This document shows positions 9,664-20,626 of a stretch of 64,000 nt of DNA, one piece after another. The stretch's first letter is position 1. The number at the start of each line of letters is the position of its first letter. This DNA is from Vibrio aerogenes (GTDB lineage: Bacteria; Pseudomonadota; Gammaproteobacteria; Enterobacterales; Vibrionaceae): the NCBI RefSeq assembly GCF_024346755.1, contig NZ_AP024861.1, positions 1,550,001 through 1,614,000 on the forward strand, written 5' to 3'. Both the position numbers and the translations under genes were made by a program. The notes under the pieces were generated by a model. It worked only from the letters and a program-made list of their open reading frames with translations, was not told where the DNA came from and ran no database searches.

Positions 9664-10833
9664 ATGTTAGAAATACTCTTCTTGCTATTGCCTATAGCTG
9701 CTGCATATGGATGGTATATGGGTCATCGCAGTGCTCAGCAGGACAAGCAGAAACAGTCACATCAGATTTCTCGCCAATATGTCGCGGGTTTAAATTTACT
9801 GCTTTCAGATCAATCTGACAAAGCCGTTGATCATTTCATTGAATTACTCCAGGTCGATGATGAAACGATTGACACTCATCTGGCGCTGGGAAATTTGTTT
9901 CGTTCCAGAGGGGAAGTTGATCGAGCCATTCGTATTCACCAAAACCTGATATCCCGCTCCGGACTTACTATTGAGCAGAAGAATCTCGCTCTTCAGCAGT
10001 TGGCAAAAGACTACATGGTCGCTGGCTTTTTAGATCGTGCCGAGCGTATTTTTGAACAGTTGCTTGATGAACCTGAACACCGTGAGTCTGCTTTACTCCA
10101 GTTGACTTCTATCTACCAACAAACCAGAGAGTGGATGAAAGCCATTGAGTGCGCTCACGCCTTAGTCAGGCTTGGCAGAAAAAAAATGCGAAGTAGTATT
10201 GCTCATTTTTGGTGCGAATTGGCGTCTGATGCCTACGCGCTAAGAGATGAAGTTAAGGCAGTTCAGTTATACCGGAAAGCCTTGTCAGAGGACGCTCAGT
10301 GTGTTCGGGCAAGTATTGAACTTGGTAAGTTATACCTCGAAAATGAAGATTATAAGCAGACAATCCATTATATGGAGATGGTTCTTGAACAAGATGCTGA
10401 TTTTGTCGGTGAAGTTTTATCCACTTTGGCAGATTGCTACCATCATCTTGGACAAGAACAGGAGCTGATACAATTCTTAAAGCGATGCATCAATGCTCAT
10501 GCTGGTGCTTCCTCTGAGCTTATGCTGGCTCAATTAGTCGCTCAACATGAAGGTACCGGAGCCGCACTCGATTTATTGACGAAGCAGTTGGCTAAGAACC
10601 CGACAATGAAAGGGTTTTATCGCCTGATGGATTATCATTTGGCTGAGGCTGAAGAGGGGCGGGCAAAAGAAAGTTTATCAGCATTACAGAGCATGGTTGG
10701 TGAACAAATGAGAATCAAACCAGACTATCGTTGCAGAAAGTGTGGGTTTTCTTCTCACTCTCTATATTGGTATTGTCCTTCCTGTAAAAGTTGGGGAAAG
10801 GTGAAGCCTATTCGTGGTTTAGATGGGGAATAA
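9664..10833 (+). CDS. lapB: LPS assembly protein LapB (YciM), TPR protein with rubredoxin-like knuckle
   Basis: Membrane-anchored adaptor that limits LPS synthesis by promoting FtsH degradation of LpxC. The 389 residues comprise an N-terminal membrane helix (about 1-19), an array of TPR helices across the middle (for example LALGNLFRSRGEVDRAIRIH) and a C-terminal zinc knuckle with the pairs CRKCG and CPSC, a rubredoxin-type metal site. It is tightly spaced after lapA and 55 bases before pyrF. Length and all parts match YciM/LapB. Confidence 0.95.
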   Translation: MLEILFLLLPIAAAYGWYMGHRSAQQDKQKQSHQISRQYVAGLNLLLSDQSDKAVDHFIELLQVDDETIDTHLALGNLFRSRGEVDRAIRIHQNLISRSGLTIEQKNLALQQLAKDYMVAGFLDRAERIFEQLLDEPEHRESALLQLTSIYQQTREWMKAIECAHALVRLGRKKMRSSIAHFWCELASDAYALRDEVKAVQLYRKALSEDAQCVRASIELGKLYLENEDYKQTIHYMEMVLEQDADFVGEVLSTLADCYHHLGQEQELIQFLKRCINAHAGASSELMLAQLVAQHEGTGAALDLLTKQLAKNPTMKGFYRLMDYHLAEAEEGRAKESLSALQSMVGEQMRIKPDYRCRKCGFSSHSLYWYCPSCKSWGKVKPIRGLDGE

Positions 10834-10888
10834 TCCCATCTCGAAAACTGTTTGTTATTATACTTTCTATTAGGTCAGAGGAGTCAAA

Positions 10889-11584
10889 ATGAACGACCCA
10901 AAAGTTATTGTGGCATTAGATTATGATAATCAGTCTGAGGCACTTCGTTTTGTCGATATGATTGAGCCAACAAGTTGTCGCTTAAAAGTTGGTAAGGAAA
11001 TGTTTACGCTGTTTGGGCCTGATTTTGTTCGTCAATTGCACCAACGTGATTTTTCAGTATTTTTAGATTTAAAGTTTCATGATATTCCGAATACCTGTTC
11101 TAAAGCAGTTAAAGCTGCAGCTGATCTTGGCGTGTGGATGGTTAATGTCCATGCAAGTGGTGGGCAGGAAATGATGAGCGCTGCCCGCGAAGCAATTGCC
11201 CCTTATGGGGATGACAGACCATTACTGATTGGTGTGACAGTGCTGACAAGTATGTCTCAATCTGATATGAAAAGCATAGGGCTGGACATCCTTCCACAGG
11301 AGCATGTTTTAAGATTAGCGGAATTAGCTAAAGGTTCAGGTTTAGATGGTATTGTATGCTCTGCACAGGAAGCTCACTATCTCAAATCTGAACTGGGACA
11401 AGACTTTAAGCTTGTTACTCCCGGAATCAGGCCTGCAGGAGCTGAGAAGGGGGATCAAAAGCGAGTGATGACACCCTATGATGCAATTCAGGCCGGTTCT
11501 GACTATCTTGTCATCGGGCGTCCCATCACTCAGGCGAAAGATCCGGCTGCCGTCCTTACCGAGATAAATCAATCAATTCTTTAA
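10889..11584 (+). CDS. pyrF: Orotidine 5'-phosphate decarboxylase
   Basis: Catalyses the last step of UMP synthesis, decarboxylating OMP to UMP in the cytoplasm. The 231-residue TIM barrel shows the catalytic motif [10 protein letters not shown] (charged Asp-Lys-Asp network), an N-terminal VALDYDN strand and the phosphate-binding end TPGIRP and VIGRPIT. The ribosome-binding site AGAGGAG stands 6 bases before the ATG. Linkage to lapA-lapB is conserved in enterics and vibrios. The 3' end meets miaE convergently over a shared terminator. Confidence 0.97.
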   Translation: MNDPKVIVALDYDNQSEALRFVDMIEPTSCRLKVGKEMFTLFGPDFVRQLHQRDFSVFLDLKFHDIPNTCSKAVKAAADLGVWMVNVHASGGQEMMSAAREAIAPYGDDRPLLIGVTVLTSMSQSDMKSIGLDILPQEHVLRLAELAKGSGLDGIVCSAQEAHYLKSELGQDFKLVTPGIRPAGAEKGDQKRVMTPYDAIQAGSDYLVIGRPITQAKDPAAVLTEINQSIL

Positions 11585-11611
11585 TCTCTGAATTTGCTTC
11601 TGCATGTTCCA

Positions 11612-11637
11612 AAAGGTTGTATTTTTATACAACCTTT
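11612..11637. terminator. Bidirectional terminator between pyrF and miaE
   Basis: Perfect 10-bp stem AAAGGTTGTA (11612-11621) with TACAACCTTT (11628-11637) and a TTTTTA loop. The right arm overlaps the miaE stop codon (11636-11638) on the minus strand. A and T runs flank both sides, so it can serve both convergent genes. Confidence 0.75.
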
Positions 11638-12409
11638 ATTGTGCCGGTATGCCACTATGAAATTTGAAATCCTTATCCGGACTTGAGATTAACTCTGCTT
11701 CGATTCTGCCGAATTCTTGTATCCGGGGCAAAATATCCTTTGATGAGATCGATTGTGCCAGGTTGAGATAATCCTGAAAATGCCTTGCCTCAGAGCGAAG
11801 AAGTGAAAAATAGAAACCAGCAATATCGTTGTCCATATATGGTGCCAGTCTGGCAAATCTTTCGCAGGAACGTGCTTCAATATAAGCACCTATGATGAGT
11901 TTATCGATTAACGTATCTGGTTCATATGTCTTTACGTGTGAAAACATGCCTTTTGCATACCTGCTGGCAGGAATACTTTGGTATACAATTCCCTTTTTAT
12001 CCATAATTTCAAGCACTTGACAAAAGTGATGTAATTCCTCTTTGATCAGTAATACCATTTTATCAATAAGCTGTTGACTATAGGGGGAATCTGATTTGAC
12101 GATAATATTTTTTGAGAAGTTATTCTGTTCTTTCAGCATTTTCAGATCGCCGATATTTTTATAGGCGAACGCTTCGTATGGCCGAAGCCAATGATGCAAG
12201 TCAACCGCACTATTTTGATCGACTGCATATTTTTTGATGAGAAGCATTGCCGACTGGCCTGCTTTTAATTCGCAAAGGAGATGATCAGTGAGTATGGTGG
12301 CCAGATTTTCTGGTTTTTGGGCTTCAACCAGCCACTCTTCAGGTGTGTCACACTGGAGGAATGTTTCTATTGGTTGGAGTAGGGAGGATATAGCTGAGTA
12401 ACTTTCCAT
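11636..12409 (-). CDS. miaE: tRNA-(ms2io6A37) hydroxylase MiaE
   Basis: Non-haem di-iron monooxygenase that hydroxylates the isopentenyl group of ms2i6A at tRNA position 37, an O2-dependent step. The protein has the ferritin-like ligand motifs EELHHF, EARSCERF and EARHFQDYL, and it aligns with Salmonella MiaE from DHLLCELKAGQSAMLL through the C-terminal DKDFKFHSGIP. I place the start at the ATG ending at 12409 (257 residues). An in-frame upstream extension to 12475 exists, but it would have to be translated through the terminator hairpin at 12429-12449. The ribosome-binding site is weak. Confidence 0.93.
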   Translation of the reverse strand: MESYSAISSLLQPIETFLQCDTPEEWLVEAQKPENLATILTDHLLCELKAGQSAMLLIKKYAVDQNSAVDLHHWLRPYEAFAYKNIGDLKMLKEQNNFSKNIIVKSDSPYSQQLIDKMVLLIKEELHHFCQVLEIMDKKGIVYQSIPASRYAKGMFSHVKTYEPDTLIDKLIIGAYIEARSCERFARLAPYMDNDIAGFYFSLLRSEARHFQDYLNLAQSISSKDILPRIQEFGRIEAELISSPDKDFKFHSGIPAQ

Positions 12410-12428
12410 GAGATACGGTACCAAAAAT

Positions 12429-12449
12429 AAAAAAGCCGCTTTATGCGGC
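12429..12449 (-). terminator. Intrinsic terminator between the 12485-13264 gene and miaE
   Basis: Read on the minus strand: GCCGC (12449-12445), loop ATAAA, GCGGC (12439-12435), then six T (12434-12429) and further T-rich sequence. It ends the transcript of the membrane coiled-coil gene and lies upstream of the chosen miaE start. Confidence 0.8.
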
Positions 12450-12484
12450 CTGAAAGAATAACTGAAAAGGTTCAAGCCTGAAAG

Positions 12485-13264
12485 CTACCATTTTTTCTTT
12501 TCACCAAACAATGCATCAATATCGTTATCCCGTTCATTTTCATTTTGCATTTGTTGCTCTGCTGCACGGGTTTTCTGGCGCTTGCTTTCAAGTTCATCAA
12601 GCATATCTTGTAATTTACCTTTTGCTTGCACAGAGTATGCGTCATTTCTGGTGCTGAGAACATCAATACCCTTTTTAATCAATTGAGTTGCTGTCCCTGC
12701 TTGCCCTCTGTTAATCGAATCTTTCGCTCGTTTGATCACATTTTCGATATTGATGCGAATTTGCATTGTTTCCAGACGGGCATTCTCATTCACATATGCT
12801 TGTGTATCAAACCGGCCTTTATTATGTTCTGTACGTATCGTATCCCTTAAACGTTTGACCAGCTTAAGCATCACAATTGCCTGTTTGTCGCTGCTTGGTA
12901 CTTTAAATGCCGTGCTATCTTTATCGGGATGATTTTCTTTCAGGTGTTTTACCTGACGTTGCATATCCTGAACTCTCTGAGACAAGGGTTTATTCTTGGG
13001 ATCCAGTTCATGCATACTTTGAAGGGCGTCCAATATTCTGTTGTTCAGACACACCAAAAGAGCTTTACTAAATGGAATATGATGTGCATTGCCTATCAAT
13101 TCTTCAGTTGCATCAATAATTGCTATATAACGGGCTGATTCGTGTTTTTTTGCTGCATCAACTTTAATTTTGTACTGCAGCATCATGTTATAGCCAAGTA
13201 CTAAAAAAAGTAATAATCCGACCAATGTGATGATTAATCCAATACTCATATATCTTGTATTCAA
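12485..13264 (-). CDS. Uncharacterised membrane-anchored coiled-coil protein
   Basis: I do not recognise a functional family. The 259 residues begin with a short N-terminus and one strong transmembrane helix (about 7-27, IGLIITLVGLLLFLVLGYNM). The rest is a long soluble region rich in Lys, Glu, Gln and Arg with helical, coiled-coil character, including an IRINIENVIKRAKDSINRGQ segment and a highly charged tail (about 215-259). No enzyme motif or lipobox is visible. The positive-inside pattern is not decisive for topology. It is transcribed away from cysB and ended by its own terminator before miaE. Some vibrio annotations call such proteins DNA repair ATPase, but I see no Walker motif. Confidence 0.8.
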   Translation of the reverse strand: MNTRYMSIGLIITLVGLLLFLVLGYNMMLQYKIKVDAAKKHESARYIAIIDATEELIGNAHHIPFSKALLVCLNNRILDALQSMHELDPKNKPLSQRVQDMQRQVKHLKENHPDKDSTAFKVPSSDKQAIVMLKLVKRLRDTIRTEHNKGRFDTQAYVNENARLETMQIRINIENVIKRAKDSINRGQAGTATQLIKKGIDVLSTRNDAYSVQAKGKLQDMLDELESKRQKTRAAEQQMQNENERDNDIDALFGEKKKW

Positions 13265-13496
13265 CCGTAATTCGCTAAAACACAGTCAAGAATATAGCAC
13301 TCCTGACAATAACTTCATAACAACATGACAGAATTTGACATGTCTTGCTAGTGAATGATTACACATTCCCGGACAAAAGTGAAAAATCTGGGCTGAAAAA
13401 CACTAATTCCAGAGTAACTCTCAATTATTTTCTGGAAGTTGTTACTTCAGGGGTATTAATTCACATCATTAACCATTATAACTAATGATTATATAA

Positions 13497-14523
<1,027 letters not shown>

Positions 14524-14880
14524 CATGGTTTAGTGAATTTCTGTCAGGCCGTCATTCATCCGTATTGTGCTGGGTAACTTTAAATGGATATTAAAATGTA
14601 AATGAGAAGTTTTTTGTTTTTTATTTAATGTGTAAAGTGGATAACTGACTGTTTTTATGATGATTTGACATCAAACATGATCTTCTGAAATCCGTTCAAA
14701 ACAGCAGAAAAATCTGTTGAAATGATTTGATATCGATTATAGTCAGCCTATTTAGTTGTATTCACTGGGTGCTTGTGTAATATAACGAATTAATGGCTGA
14801 TATAGTTCTTATCTAGAAAGCTAAGATTTTTTATATTTTTTTAGTGTAATTGCAAGGAAGTAATAAAGGTGGAATAGGGT
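14524..14880 (+). other. cysB-lrp intergenic region (lrp leader and promoter region)
   Basis: About 360 bases without a gene, strongly AT-rich in the second half, as expected for an lrp promoter subject to Lrp or H-NS. A possible promoter is TTGAAA (14717-14722) with TATAGT (14738-14743), but the 15-base spacer is shorter than ideal. A perfect TTGACA at 14665-14670 lacks a matching -10. A long leader of more than 100 bases would precede lrp if either is used. No ORF or hairpin with a T run is convincing here. Confidence 0.4.
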
Positions 14881-15375
14881 ATGGCAGACAACTATAAAAA
14901 GCCATCTAAGGATTTAGATCGTATTGATCGCAATATTTTGAATGAACTGCAGCGAGATGGGCGCATTTCGAACGTCGAGTTATCTAAGAGGGTGGGTTTA
15001 TCGCCTACGCCGTGTCTTGAGCGGGTTAGGCGTCTTGAACGCCAAAACTACATTATGGGTTATACTGCATTGTTAAACCCGCAATATCTCGATGCATCAT
15101 TGTTGGTTTTTGTTGAGATAACTTTGAATCGTGGTGCTCCGGATGTTTTTGAACAGTTCAATAATGCTGTTCAGAAGTTAGATGATATTCAGGAATGTCA
15201 TCTGGTATCTGGAGATTTTGACTATTTGCTTAAGACCCGTGTTTCCGATATGGGGGCATACCGGAAGTTACTGGGGGACACATTGCTTCGTTTACCGGGG
15301 GTAAATGATACCCGGACTTATGTTGTGATGGAAGAAGTGAAACAAACGAATCAACTGGTGATTAAAACAAGATAA
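14881..15375 (+). CDS. lrp: Leucine-responsive regulatory protein Lrp
   Basis: Global regulator of amino-acid metabolism, also an architectural DNA-binding protein, responding to leucine. The 164 residues show the AsnC/Lrp helix-turn-helix (LDRIDRNILNELQRDGRIS, then LSKRVGLSPTPCLERVRRLE) and the RAM effector domain (ECHLVSGDFDYLLKTRV, LPGVNDTRTYVVMEEVK). Length and sequence are the canonical Lrp of gammaproteobacteria. The ribosome-binding site is AAAGGTGG. It is followed by ftsK, the conserved lrp-ftsK order. Confidence 0.97.
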   Translation: MADNYKKPSKDLDRIDRNILNELQRDGRISNVELSKRVGLSPTPCLERVRRLERQNYIMGYTALLNPQYLDASLLVFVEITLNRGAPDVFEQFNNAVQKLDDIQECHLVSGDFDYLLKTRVSDMGAYRKLLGDTLLRLPGVNDTRTYVVMEEVKQTNQLVIKTR

Positions 15376-15461
15376 TATAGCGTTATGACCCGGAATTTTC
15401 TATATTCTGACTGAAGTTTATTGGGTTTTAAGCGTCGGTATGATTAAATGATGGTAATACA

Positions 15462-15493
15462 CCGGGCGGCATTTAGCCGCTCGGATTCTTTTA
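15462..15493 (+). terminator. Intrinsic terminator after lrp
   Basis: CCGGGCGGC (15462-15470) pairs with GCCGCTCGG (15476-15484), one G-U wobble, loop ATTTA, followed by ATTCTTTTA. It lies 87 bases past lrp and before ftsK. Confidence 0.75.
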
Positions 15494-15562
15494 TACTCAC
15501 GGTAATTTGTGAGTGGATGTAGTTGTTTACTGTTGTTACTAAGTTCTGGTTAAAGATAATCT

Positions 15563-18382
15563 ATGTTTAAAGAGAGTAAGAGTACAGTTCAGACTCTGAT
15601 TAAAACTAAAGCGGATGTCTCCCGGTCATCTCGTTTGAATGGTGTTCAGCGGTTGAGAGAATGTGCTTTGATTTTGGCAGTGCTCTTATCCGTTTTTTTT
15701 TCTGTTGCTCTTTTTACTTTTAACCCAGCGGACCCATCCTGGTCACAAACATCCTGGGGTGGTGAATTACACAATGCTGGTGGTTATATTGGTGCCTGGA
15801 TTGCTGATACACTTTTTTTTACCTTTGGCTCAATTGCTTATCCACTTCCTGTCTTTATCACTGTTATTGCCTGGATTCTGTTTAGAAAGCCGCGGGAAGA
15901 GCCGACTTTACCCATTGATTTTATGCTTTGGGGAACCCGTTTACTTGGGTTTGTGATTCTTTTACTGACCAGCTGTGGTTTGGCTAACATCAATTTCGAT
16001 GATCTATGGTATTTTTCATCAGGAGGCGTTGTTGGTGATGTATTAAGTAATCTGGCAATACCAACATTCAATATTCTGGGTAGTACATTAATTTTTCTGT
16101 TTTTATGGGGAGCCGGTTTTACACTGTTGACCGGAATATCCTGGCTTACCATTGTCGAGTGGCTTGGTGATGTATGTATTTCCTGCTCAACGCGAATACT
16201 GGCAAAAATTCGTAAAGATTCATCTGAGATTGTGCTTCAGTCACCAGTGCAAGTCCCTGATTTTTCTGTTGATATGGTTTCTGAAGTTAAAAGTGAAAAA
16301 AATTCTCACATTGTTTCTGAGCCTGATATACCTGATATACCTGATATTTCTGAATCTGTTACAAGTGACACAAGAGATTATCATATTCACTTACCTCAAT
16401 CATTCAGTCTGAACGAGCAAGCGCATCAGGCTGATAGTGAGATAAGTCATGAGGCAGATGATTCTGGAACAGATGAAAGTGATTGCATCCGGGATGTTAA
16501 AAACAGTCCTCAGGAAGAAATACTTGTGTCAGAGCAACCGTCCATTGCTTCTGTCCAAATTCCGGAAGAAGATGTAATCCTGCCTGAAAAGCAATCAGAC
16601 GACTCTGAAATTCAGTCTGGCAGGTTGTCGATTGATTCTGTAGAGATTGATCCTCAGTCAGAACCATTAATATCTGATCTGGATGTCCTTGATGATGATG
16701 AAAGTATAAGTCATGCTCAGGTGGAAAGTGATGTACCTGATGAATCAGAGGACATTATACGGGCAACAGATGGCAATATTGATGAGGATGTTGTGGCATT
16801 TCAGAATATTATTGCTGAGGCAAAAGAAGTTGAACTGTCTAAACAGAATCCTTTCTTGGTGCAGAAAGACGTTGATTTGCCTGAACCGGAAGAACCGCTT
16901 CCGACGCTCGAGCTGTTATATCATCCTGAAAAGCGTGATGATTTTATTGATCAGGATATGTTGGAGCACATTGCCCGGTTGGTAGAATCAAAACTGGCAG
17001 ATTACAAGATTAAAGCGAGTGTTGTAGGAATTTATCCTGGCCCGGTTATTACGCGCTTTGAACTGGACCTGGCTCCGGGCGTGAAAGTTAGTCGCATCTC
17101 TGGTTTGTCCACTGATTTAGCCCGATCTTTATCTGCTTCCGCTGTTCGCGTGGTTGAAGTGATACCGGGAAAACCATATGTCGGACTCGAATTACCAAAT
17201 CTGACGCGTCAAACTGTCTATCTCTCTGATGTCATTAGCAGTGATAAGTTTCAACGTTCCACTTCTCCGACAACTGTTGTTTTAGGGCAGGATATTGCCG
17301 GGGAAGCGGTAGTCGCTGATTTAGCAAAAATGCCTCATGTCCTCGTTGCCGGAACAACTGGCTCAGGTAAATCTGTTGGTGTGAATGTGATGATTCTGAG
17401 CATGTTATATAAATCAACTCCGGATGAAGTCAGATTTATCATGATTGATCCCAAAATGCTTGAACTTTCAATTTATGAAGGTATACCACATTTACTTACC
17501 GAAGTTGTCACTGATATGAAAGATGCATCCAATGCGCTTCGCTGGTGTGTTGCTGAGATGGAACGCCGGTATAAATTGATGTCAGTTCTGGGTGTCAGAA
17601 ATATTAAAGGTTTTAATGAGAAACTGGACCTTGCTGAGCAGGCTGGGCATCCGATACATGACCCGTTATGGAAAGAAGGGGATAGTATGGATGCTGAACC
17701 GCCACGGCTGGAGAAACTTCCATTTATTGTCGTCATTGTCGATGAATTTGCTGACTTGATGATGGTTGTCGGCAAAAAAGTTGAAGAGCTCATTGCGAGA
17801 CTTGCCCAAAAAGCCCGGGCGGCCGGTATTCACCTTGTTCTTGCGACTCAGAGACCTTCTGTTGATGTTATCACCGGATTGATTAAGGCTAACATACCGA
17901 CAAGAGTTGCATTTACTGTCTCAACGAAAACTGATTCAAGAACTATTTTGGATCAGGGTGGCGCAGAGTCATTGTTAGGGATGGGGGACATGCTTTATTT
18001 ACCTCCGGGTTCCAGTCATACGACCCGTGTGCATGGTGCATTTGCATCCGACGATGACGTCCATGCAGTGGTTAACAACTGGAAAGCCAGAGGTAAACCG
18101 GACTATATTCCGGATATTACACACGGAGAGCAAGGACCTGAAGCTTTACTTCCTGGGGAGCAGATTGATTCTGATGAAGATGTTGATCCTCTGTTTGATC
18201 AGGTTGTTGCTCATGTTGTTGAAACCCGGCGAGGCTCTGTTTCCGGAGTTCAGCGGAGATTTAAAATTGGTTATAACCGTGCAGCAAGGATTGTTGAACA
18301 GCTTGAAGCTCAAGGGATTGTGAGCGCTCCCGGACATAATGGAAACCGGGAGGTATTAGCTCCTGCACCGGTTAAAGAATAA
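15563..18382 (+). CDS. ftsK: DNA translocase FtsK
   Basis: Septal membrane protein that pumps chromosome ends through the closing septum, activates XerCD recombination at dif and supports divisome assembly. The 939 residues comprise an N-terminal membrane domain with about four hydrophobic helices (about 30-215), a linker (about 215-445), a RecA-like motor with Walker A GTTGSGKS at 597-604 and Walker [11 protein letters not shown], and a C-terminal gamma winged helix (about 875-939, [21 protein letters not shown]) that reads KOPS. The linker is short and acidic, rich in Asp, Glu and Ser, unlike the long Pro/Gln-rich linker of E. coli FtsK (1329 residues). Confidence 0.96.
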   Translation: MFKESKSTVQTLIKTKADVSRSSRLNGVQRLRECALILAVLLSVFFSVALFTFNPADPSWSQTSWGGELHNAGGYIGAWIADTLFFTFGSIAYPLPVFITVIAWILFRKPREEPTLPIDFMLWGTRLLGFVILLLTSCGLANINFDDLWYFSSGGVVGDVLSNLAIPTFNILGSTLIFLFLWGAGFTLLTGISWLTIVEWLGDVCISCSTRILAKIRKDSSEIVLQSPVQVPDFSVDMVSEVKSEKNSHIVSEPDIPDIPDISESVTSDTRDYHIHLPQSFSLNEQAHQADSEISHEADDSGTDESDCIRDVKNSPQEEILVSEQPSIASVQIPEEDVILPEKQSDDSEIQSGRLSIDSVEIDPQSEPLISDLDVLDDDESISHAQVESDVPDESEDIIRATDGNIDEDVVAFQNIIAEAKEVELSKQNPFLVQKDVDLPEPEEPLPTLELLYHPEKRDDFIDQDMLEHIARLVESKLADYKIKASVVGIYPGPVITRFELDLAPGVKVSRISGLSTDLARSLSASAVRVVEVIPGKPYVGLELPNLTRQTVYLSDVISSDKFQRSTSPTTVVLGQDIAGEAVVADLAKMPHVLVAGTTGSGKSVGVNVMILSMLYKSTPDEVRFIMIDPKMLELSIYEGIPHLLTEVVTDMKDASNALRWCVAEMERRYKLMSVLGVRNIKGFNEKLDLAEQAGHPIHDPLWKEGDSMDAEPPRLEKLPFIVVIVDEFADLMMVVGKKVEELIARLAQKARAAGIHLVLATQRPSVDVITGLIKANIPTRVAFTVSTKTDSRTILDQGGAESLLGMGDMLYLPPGSSHTTRVHGAFASDDDVHAVVNNWKARGKPDYIPDITHGEQGPEALLPGEQIDSDEDVDPLFDQVVAHVVETRRGSVSGVQRRFKIGYNRAARIVEQLEAQGIVSAPGHNGNREVLAPAPVKE
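16322..16348 (+). repeat. Three 9-bp tandem repeats in the ftsK linker
   Basis: Two copies of CCTGATATA and one CCTGATATT in tandem, in frame, encode the PDIPDIPDI stretch of the FtsK linker. In-frame units change linker length without disrupting the protein, so copy number may vary between strains. Confidence 0.75.
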
Positions 18383-18389
18383 AACGCTT

Positions 18390-18423
18390 GAGCAGCCAGC
18401 AGAGAAAACTCAGCTGGTTGCTC
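18390..18423. terminator. Hairpin between convergent ftsK and dsbB
   Basis: GAGCAGCCAGC (18390-18400) pairs with GCTGGTTGCTC (18413-18423), one mismatch or wobble. The loop can extend the stem with GAG/CTC around AAAA. It starts 8 bases past the ftsK stop; the following sequence is only weakly T-rich (TTGTCGTTGTTT). Confidence 0.65.
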
Positions 18424-18434
18424 TTGTCGTTGTT

Positions 18435-18953
18435 TCAGTGAATTTTTCTTAATTGTACGAGAATAAATATTGAGGCAACGAACATGTTTGCTGCAAAAAT
18501 GATGACCAACCACTGTGGCATAGAAAGGCTTAAAAATTGCCAGGATATTTCGCTACAGTCACCATAAGCCTTGAACATCCATGGCATCCACTGATCCAGC
18601 GGAGCCCAATGCGGGAGCTGAACGAAGGCATCACAGGTTGCAAATGGTGATGGATGTAGCTGATATTCTACATGCTGCCTTGCAAGGTTAAAGCCTCTGA
18701 GTGCCGTGTACCCCCAACCAAGCAGACCTGCAATTCTGAAGATAATATTTTCTGGCGCTATTAATCCGACCAATGCAGAGACGGCAATCCCCAACATTGC
18801 AATTCTTTCATAAATGCACATCACACATGGCGCCAGTTTCATTCCATGCTGAAAGAAAAGTGCACATAACTCAAAAAATATAACGAATAAAAATAAAATA
18901 AGCCAAGCGATCCGGCGCCGGGAGAATTGATTTAATTTAGTTATCAGTGTCAC
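18435..18953 (-). CDS. dsbB: Disulfide bond formation protein DsbB
   Basis: Inner-membrane quinone-linked oxidase that reoxidises DsbA in the periplasm. The 172 residues have four hydrophobic helices and the two periplasmic cysteine pairs: Cys43 and Cys46 in APCVMCIYER, and Cys107 and Cys133. These correspond to Cys41/44 and Cys104/130 of E. coli. The neighbour upstream on the same strand is nhaB, with a terminator between them, so it probably has its own promoter. Confidence 0.96.
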   Translation of the reverse strand: MTLITKLNQFSRRRIAWLILFLFVIFFELCALFFQHGMKLAPCVMCIYERIAMLGIAVSALVGLIAPENIIFRIAGLLGWGYTALRGFNLARQHVEYQLHPSPFATCDAFVQLPHWAPLDQWMPWMFKAYGDCSEISWQFLSLSMPQWLVIIFAANMFVASIFILVQLRKIH

Positions 18954-18974
18954 TGTTTAATATCCTGTAAAAAT

Positions 18975-18997
18975 AAAAAAGCTCTGTAATACAGAGC
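18975..18997 (-). terminator. Intrinsic terminator after nhaB
   Basis: On the minus strand GCTCTGTA pairs with TACAGAGC (18997-18981) with a minimal loop, followed by six T (18980-18975) and further T-rich sequence. It lies 37 bases past the nhaB stop and upstream of dsbB. Confidence 0.88.
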
Positions 18998-19033
18998 CTT
19001 TTAATGCGAAATAGTTCCGGACTCAAGGTGGAA

Positions 19034-20626
19034 TTAATGCCCTCCTGATGTGGCTGGGGACAGCACTTCAGGGACATGGTGTGAGATCCAGTGTAGATCA
19101 TAATAAGCTGCGGTTAGAGGCTCTACAAGGAACATAATACCAAGCAGGCCAATAATCGCCAGAACAATAGTATAAGGCAGAGCCATGATAACCATACGGC
19201 CATAAGATAGCCTGATAAGTGGTGCTAAAGCTGAAGTCAGTAAGAACAGGAATGCTGCTTGTCCGTTCGGTGTTGCAACCGATGGAAGATTGGTCCCTGT
19301 ATTAATCGCAACAGCAAGTAAATCAAACTGATCACGGGTGATAATGCCTTCAGTCAGCGCTGTTTTTACTTCATTGATATAAACGGTCCCAACAAACACA
19401 TTGTCTGAAACCATGGATAGCAGTCCGTTAGCAACATAAAACATTGCCAGCTGAAGATCAGCATTTTCCAGATGTAATACGGCTTCAATGACTGGTTTGA
19501 AAAGATGCTGGTCAATAATGACCGCAACAACAGAGAAGAAAACGGCAAGTAAGGCTGTAAATGGCAAAGCTTCTTCAAATGCTTTACCAATGGCATGTTC
19601 GTCAATGATACCGGTAAAGGTTGTTGCAAGGATAATCACAGACAATCCGATAAGTCCGACAGCCGCGATGTGTACCGCTAAGCCTACAATCAGCCAAACC
19701 GCTATCAATCCCTGTATCCAGAGTTTGGCTACGTCAAGGTTTGTGCGGTGTTTCTTTTGCTCTGTTTCATAGTCGACCAAAATCTTACGCACATTTTCAG
19801 GAAGCTCAGCACCATAGCCGAAAATTTTCATTTTTTCGACGAGGATACAAGTGAAGATACCAAAAATAAAAACAGGAAATGTTACCGGGGACATTCGAAG
19901 CAGAAACTCTCCAAAATGCCAGTGTGCCTGATCAGCAATAATAAGGTTTTGGGGCTCTCCCACCATGGTCATTACACCGCCTAATGCAGTACCAACACCC
20001 GAATGCATTAACAGTGATCTCAGGAAAGAACGATAATTTTCCAGATCATCCCGGGTGAGGTCGGAGATATGTTCATCCTGAGTATGATCATGAGAATTAT
20101 GTTCACCCCGACCGGATGCAACCTTATGATATATTGCATAAAATCCAACAGCCACACTAATAATAACTGCAATAACTGTCAGTGCATCGAGAAAAGCGGA
20201 TAAAAATGCGGCAGCAACACAAAAAGCAAGTGATAACTTCACTTTTGAGCGTACGCCTAAAAGAATCTTCGTAAAAATAAAGAGGAGAAGCTGTTTCATG
20301 AAGTAGATGCCTGCGACCATAAAGATCAAGAGAAGCAGAACCTCTATATTTGCAACCAGTTCATGTTTAACCTGCTCCGGGCTGGTCATACCTATTGCAA
20401 CTGCTTCAATGGCAAGAAGTCCTCCGGGTTGGAGAGGATAACATTTCAGAGCCATTGCAAGGGTAAAAATAAATTCAGCAACCAGACACCATCCGGCAAC
20501 AAATGGGCTTACATAGAAAAAGACAATAGGATTAACAATGAGAAACGCGATAATTGCCAGTTTATACCAGTCTGGCGCCTTTCCAAGGAAATTTTTAATA
20601 AAAGCATTTCTTAATGAAATAGGCAT
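19034..20626 (-). CDS. nhaB: Na+/H+ antiporter NhaB
   Basis: Inner-membrane electrogenic antiporter that expels sodium in exchange for protons, important for pH and sodium homeostasis in marine bacteria. The 530 residues have about a dozen hydrophobic helices, with the NhaB segments [22 protein letters not shown] and [18 protein letters not shown] and a His-rich loop ([12 protein letters not shown]) between helices. Length matches V. cholerae and E. coli NhaB. It is divergent from fadR, as in E. coli. Confidence 0.96.
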   Translation of the reverse strand: MPISLRNAFIKNFLGKAPDWYKLAIIAFLIVNPIVFFYVSPFVAGWCLVAEFIFTLAMALKCYPLQPGGLLAIEAVAIGMTSPEQVKHELVANIEVLLLLIFMVAGIYFMKQLLLFIFTKILLGVRSKVKLSLAFCVAAAFLSAFLDALTVIAVIISVAVGFYAIYHKVASGRGEHNSHDHTQDEHISDLTRDDLENYRSFLRSLLMHSGVGTALGGVMTMVGEPQNLIIADQAHWHFGEFLLRMSPVTFPVFIFGIFTCILVEKMKIFGYGAELPENVRKILVDYETEQKKHRTNLDVAKLWIQGLIAVWLIVGLAVHIAAVGLIGLSVIILATTFTGIIDEHAIGKAFEEALPFTALLAVFFSVVAVIIDQHLFKPVIEAVLHLENADLQLAMFYVANGLLSMVSDNVFVGTVYINEVKTALTEGIITRDQFDLLAVAINTGTNLPSVATPNGQAAFLFLLTSALAPLIRLSYGRMVIMALPYTIVLAIIGLLGIMFLVEPLTAAYYDLHWISHHVPEVLSPATSGGH

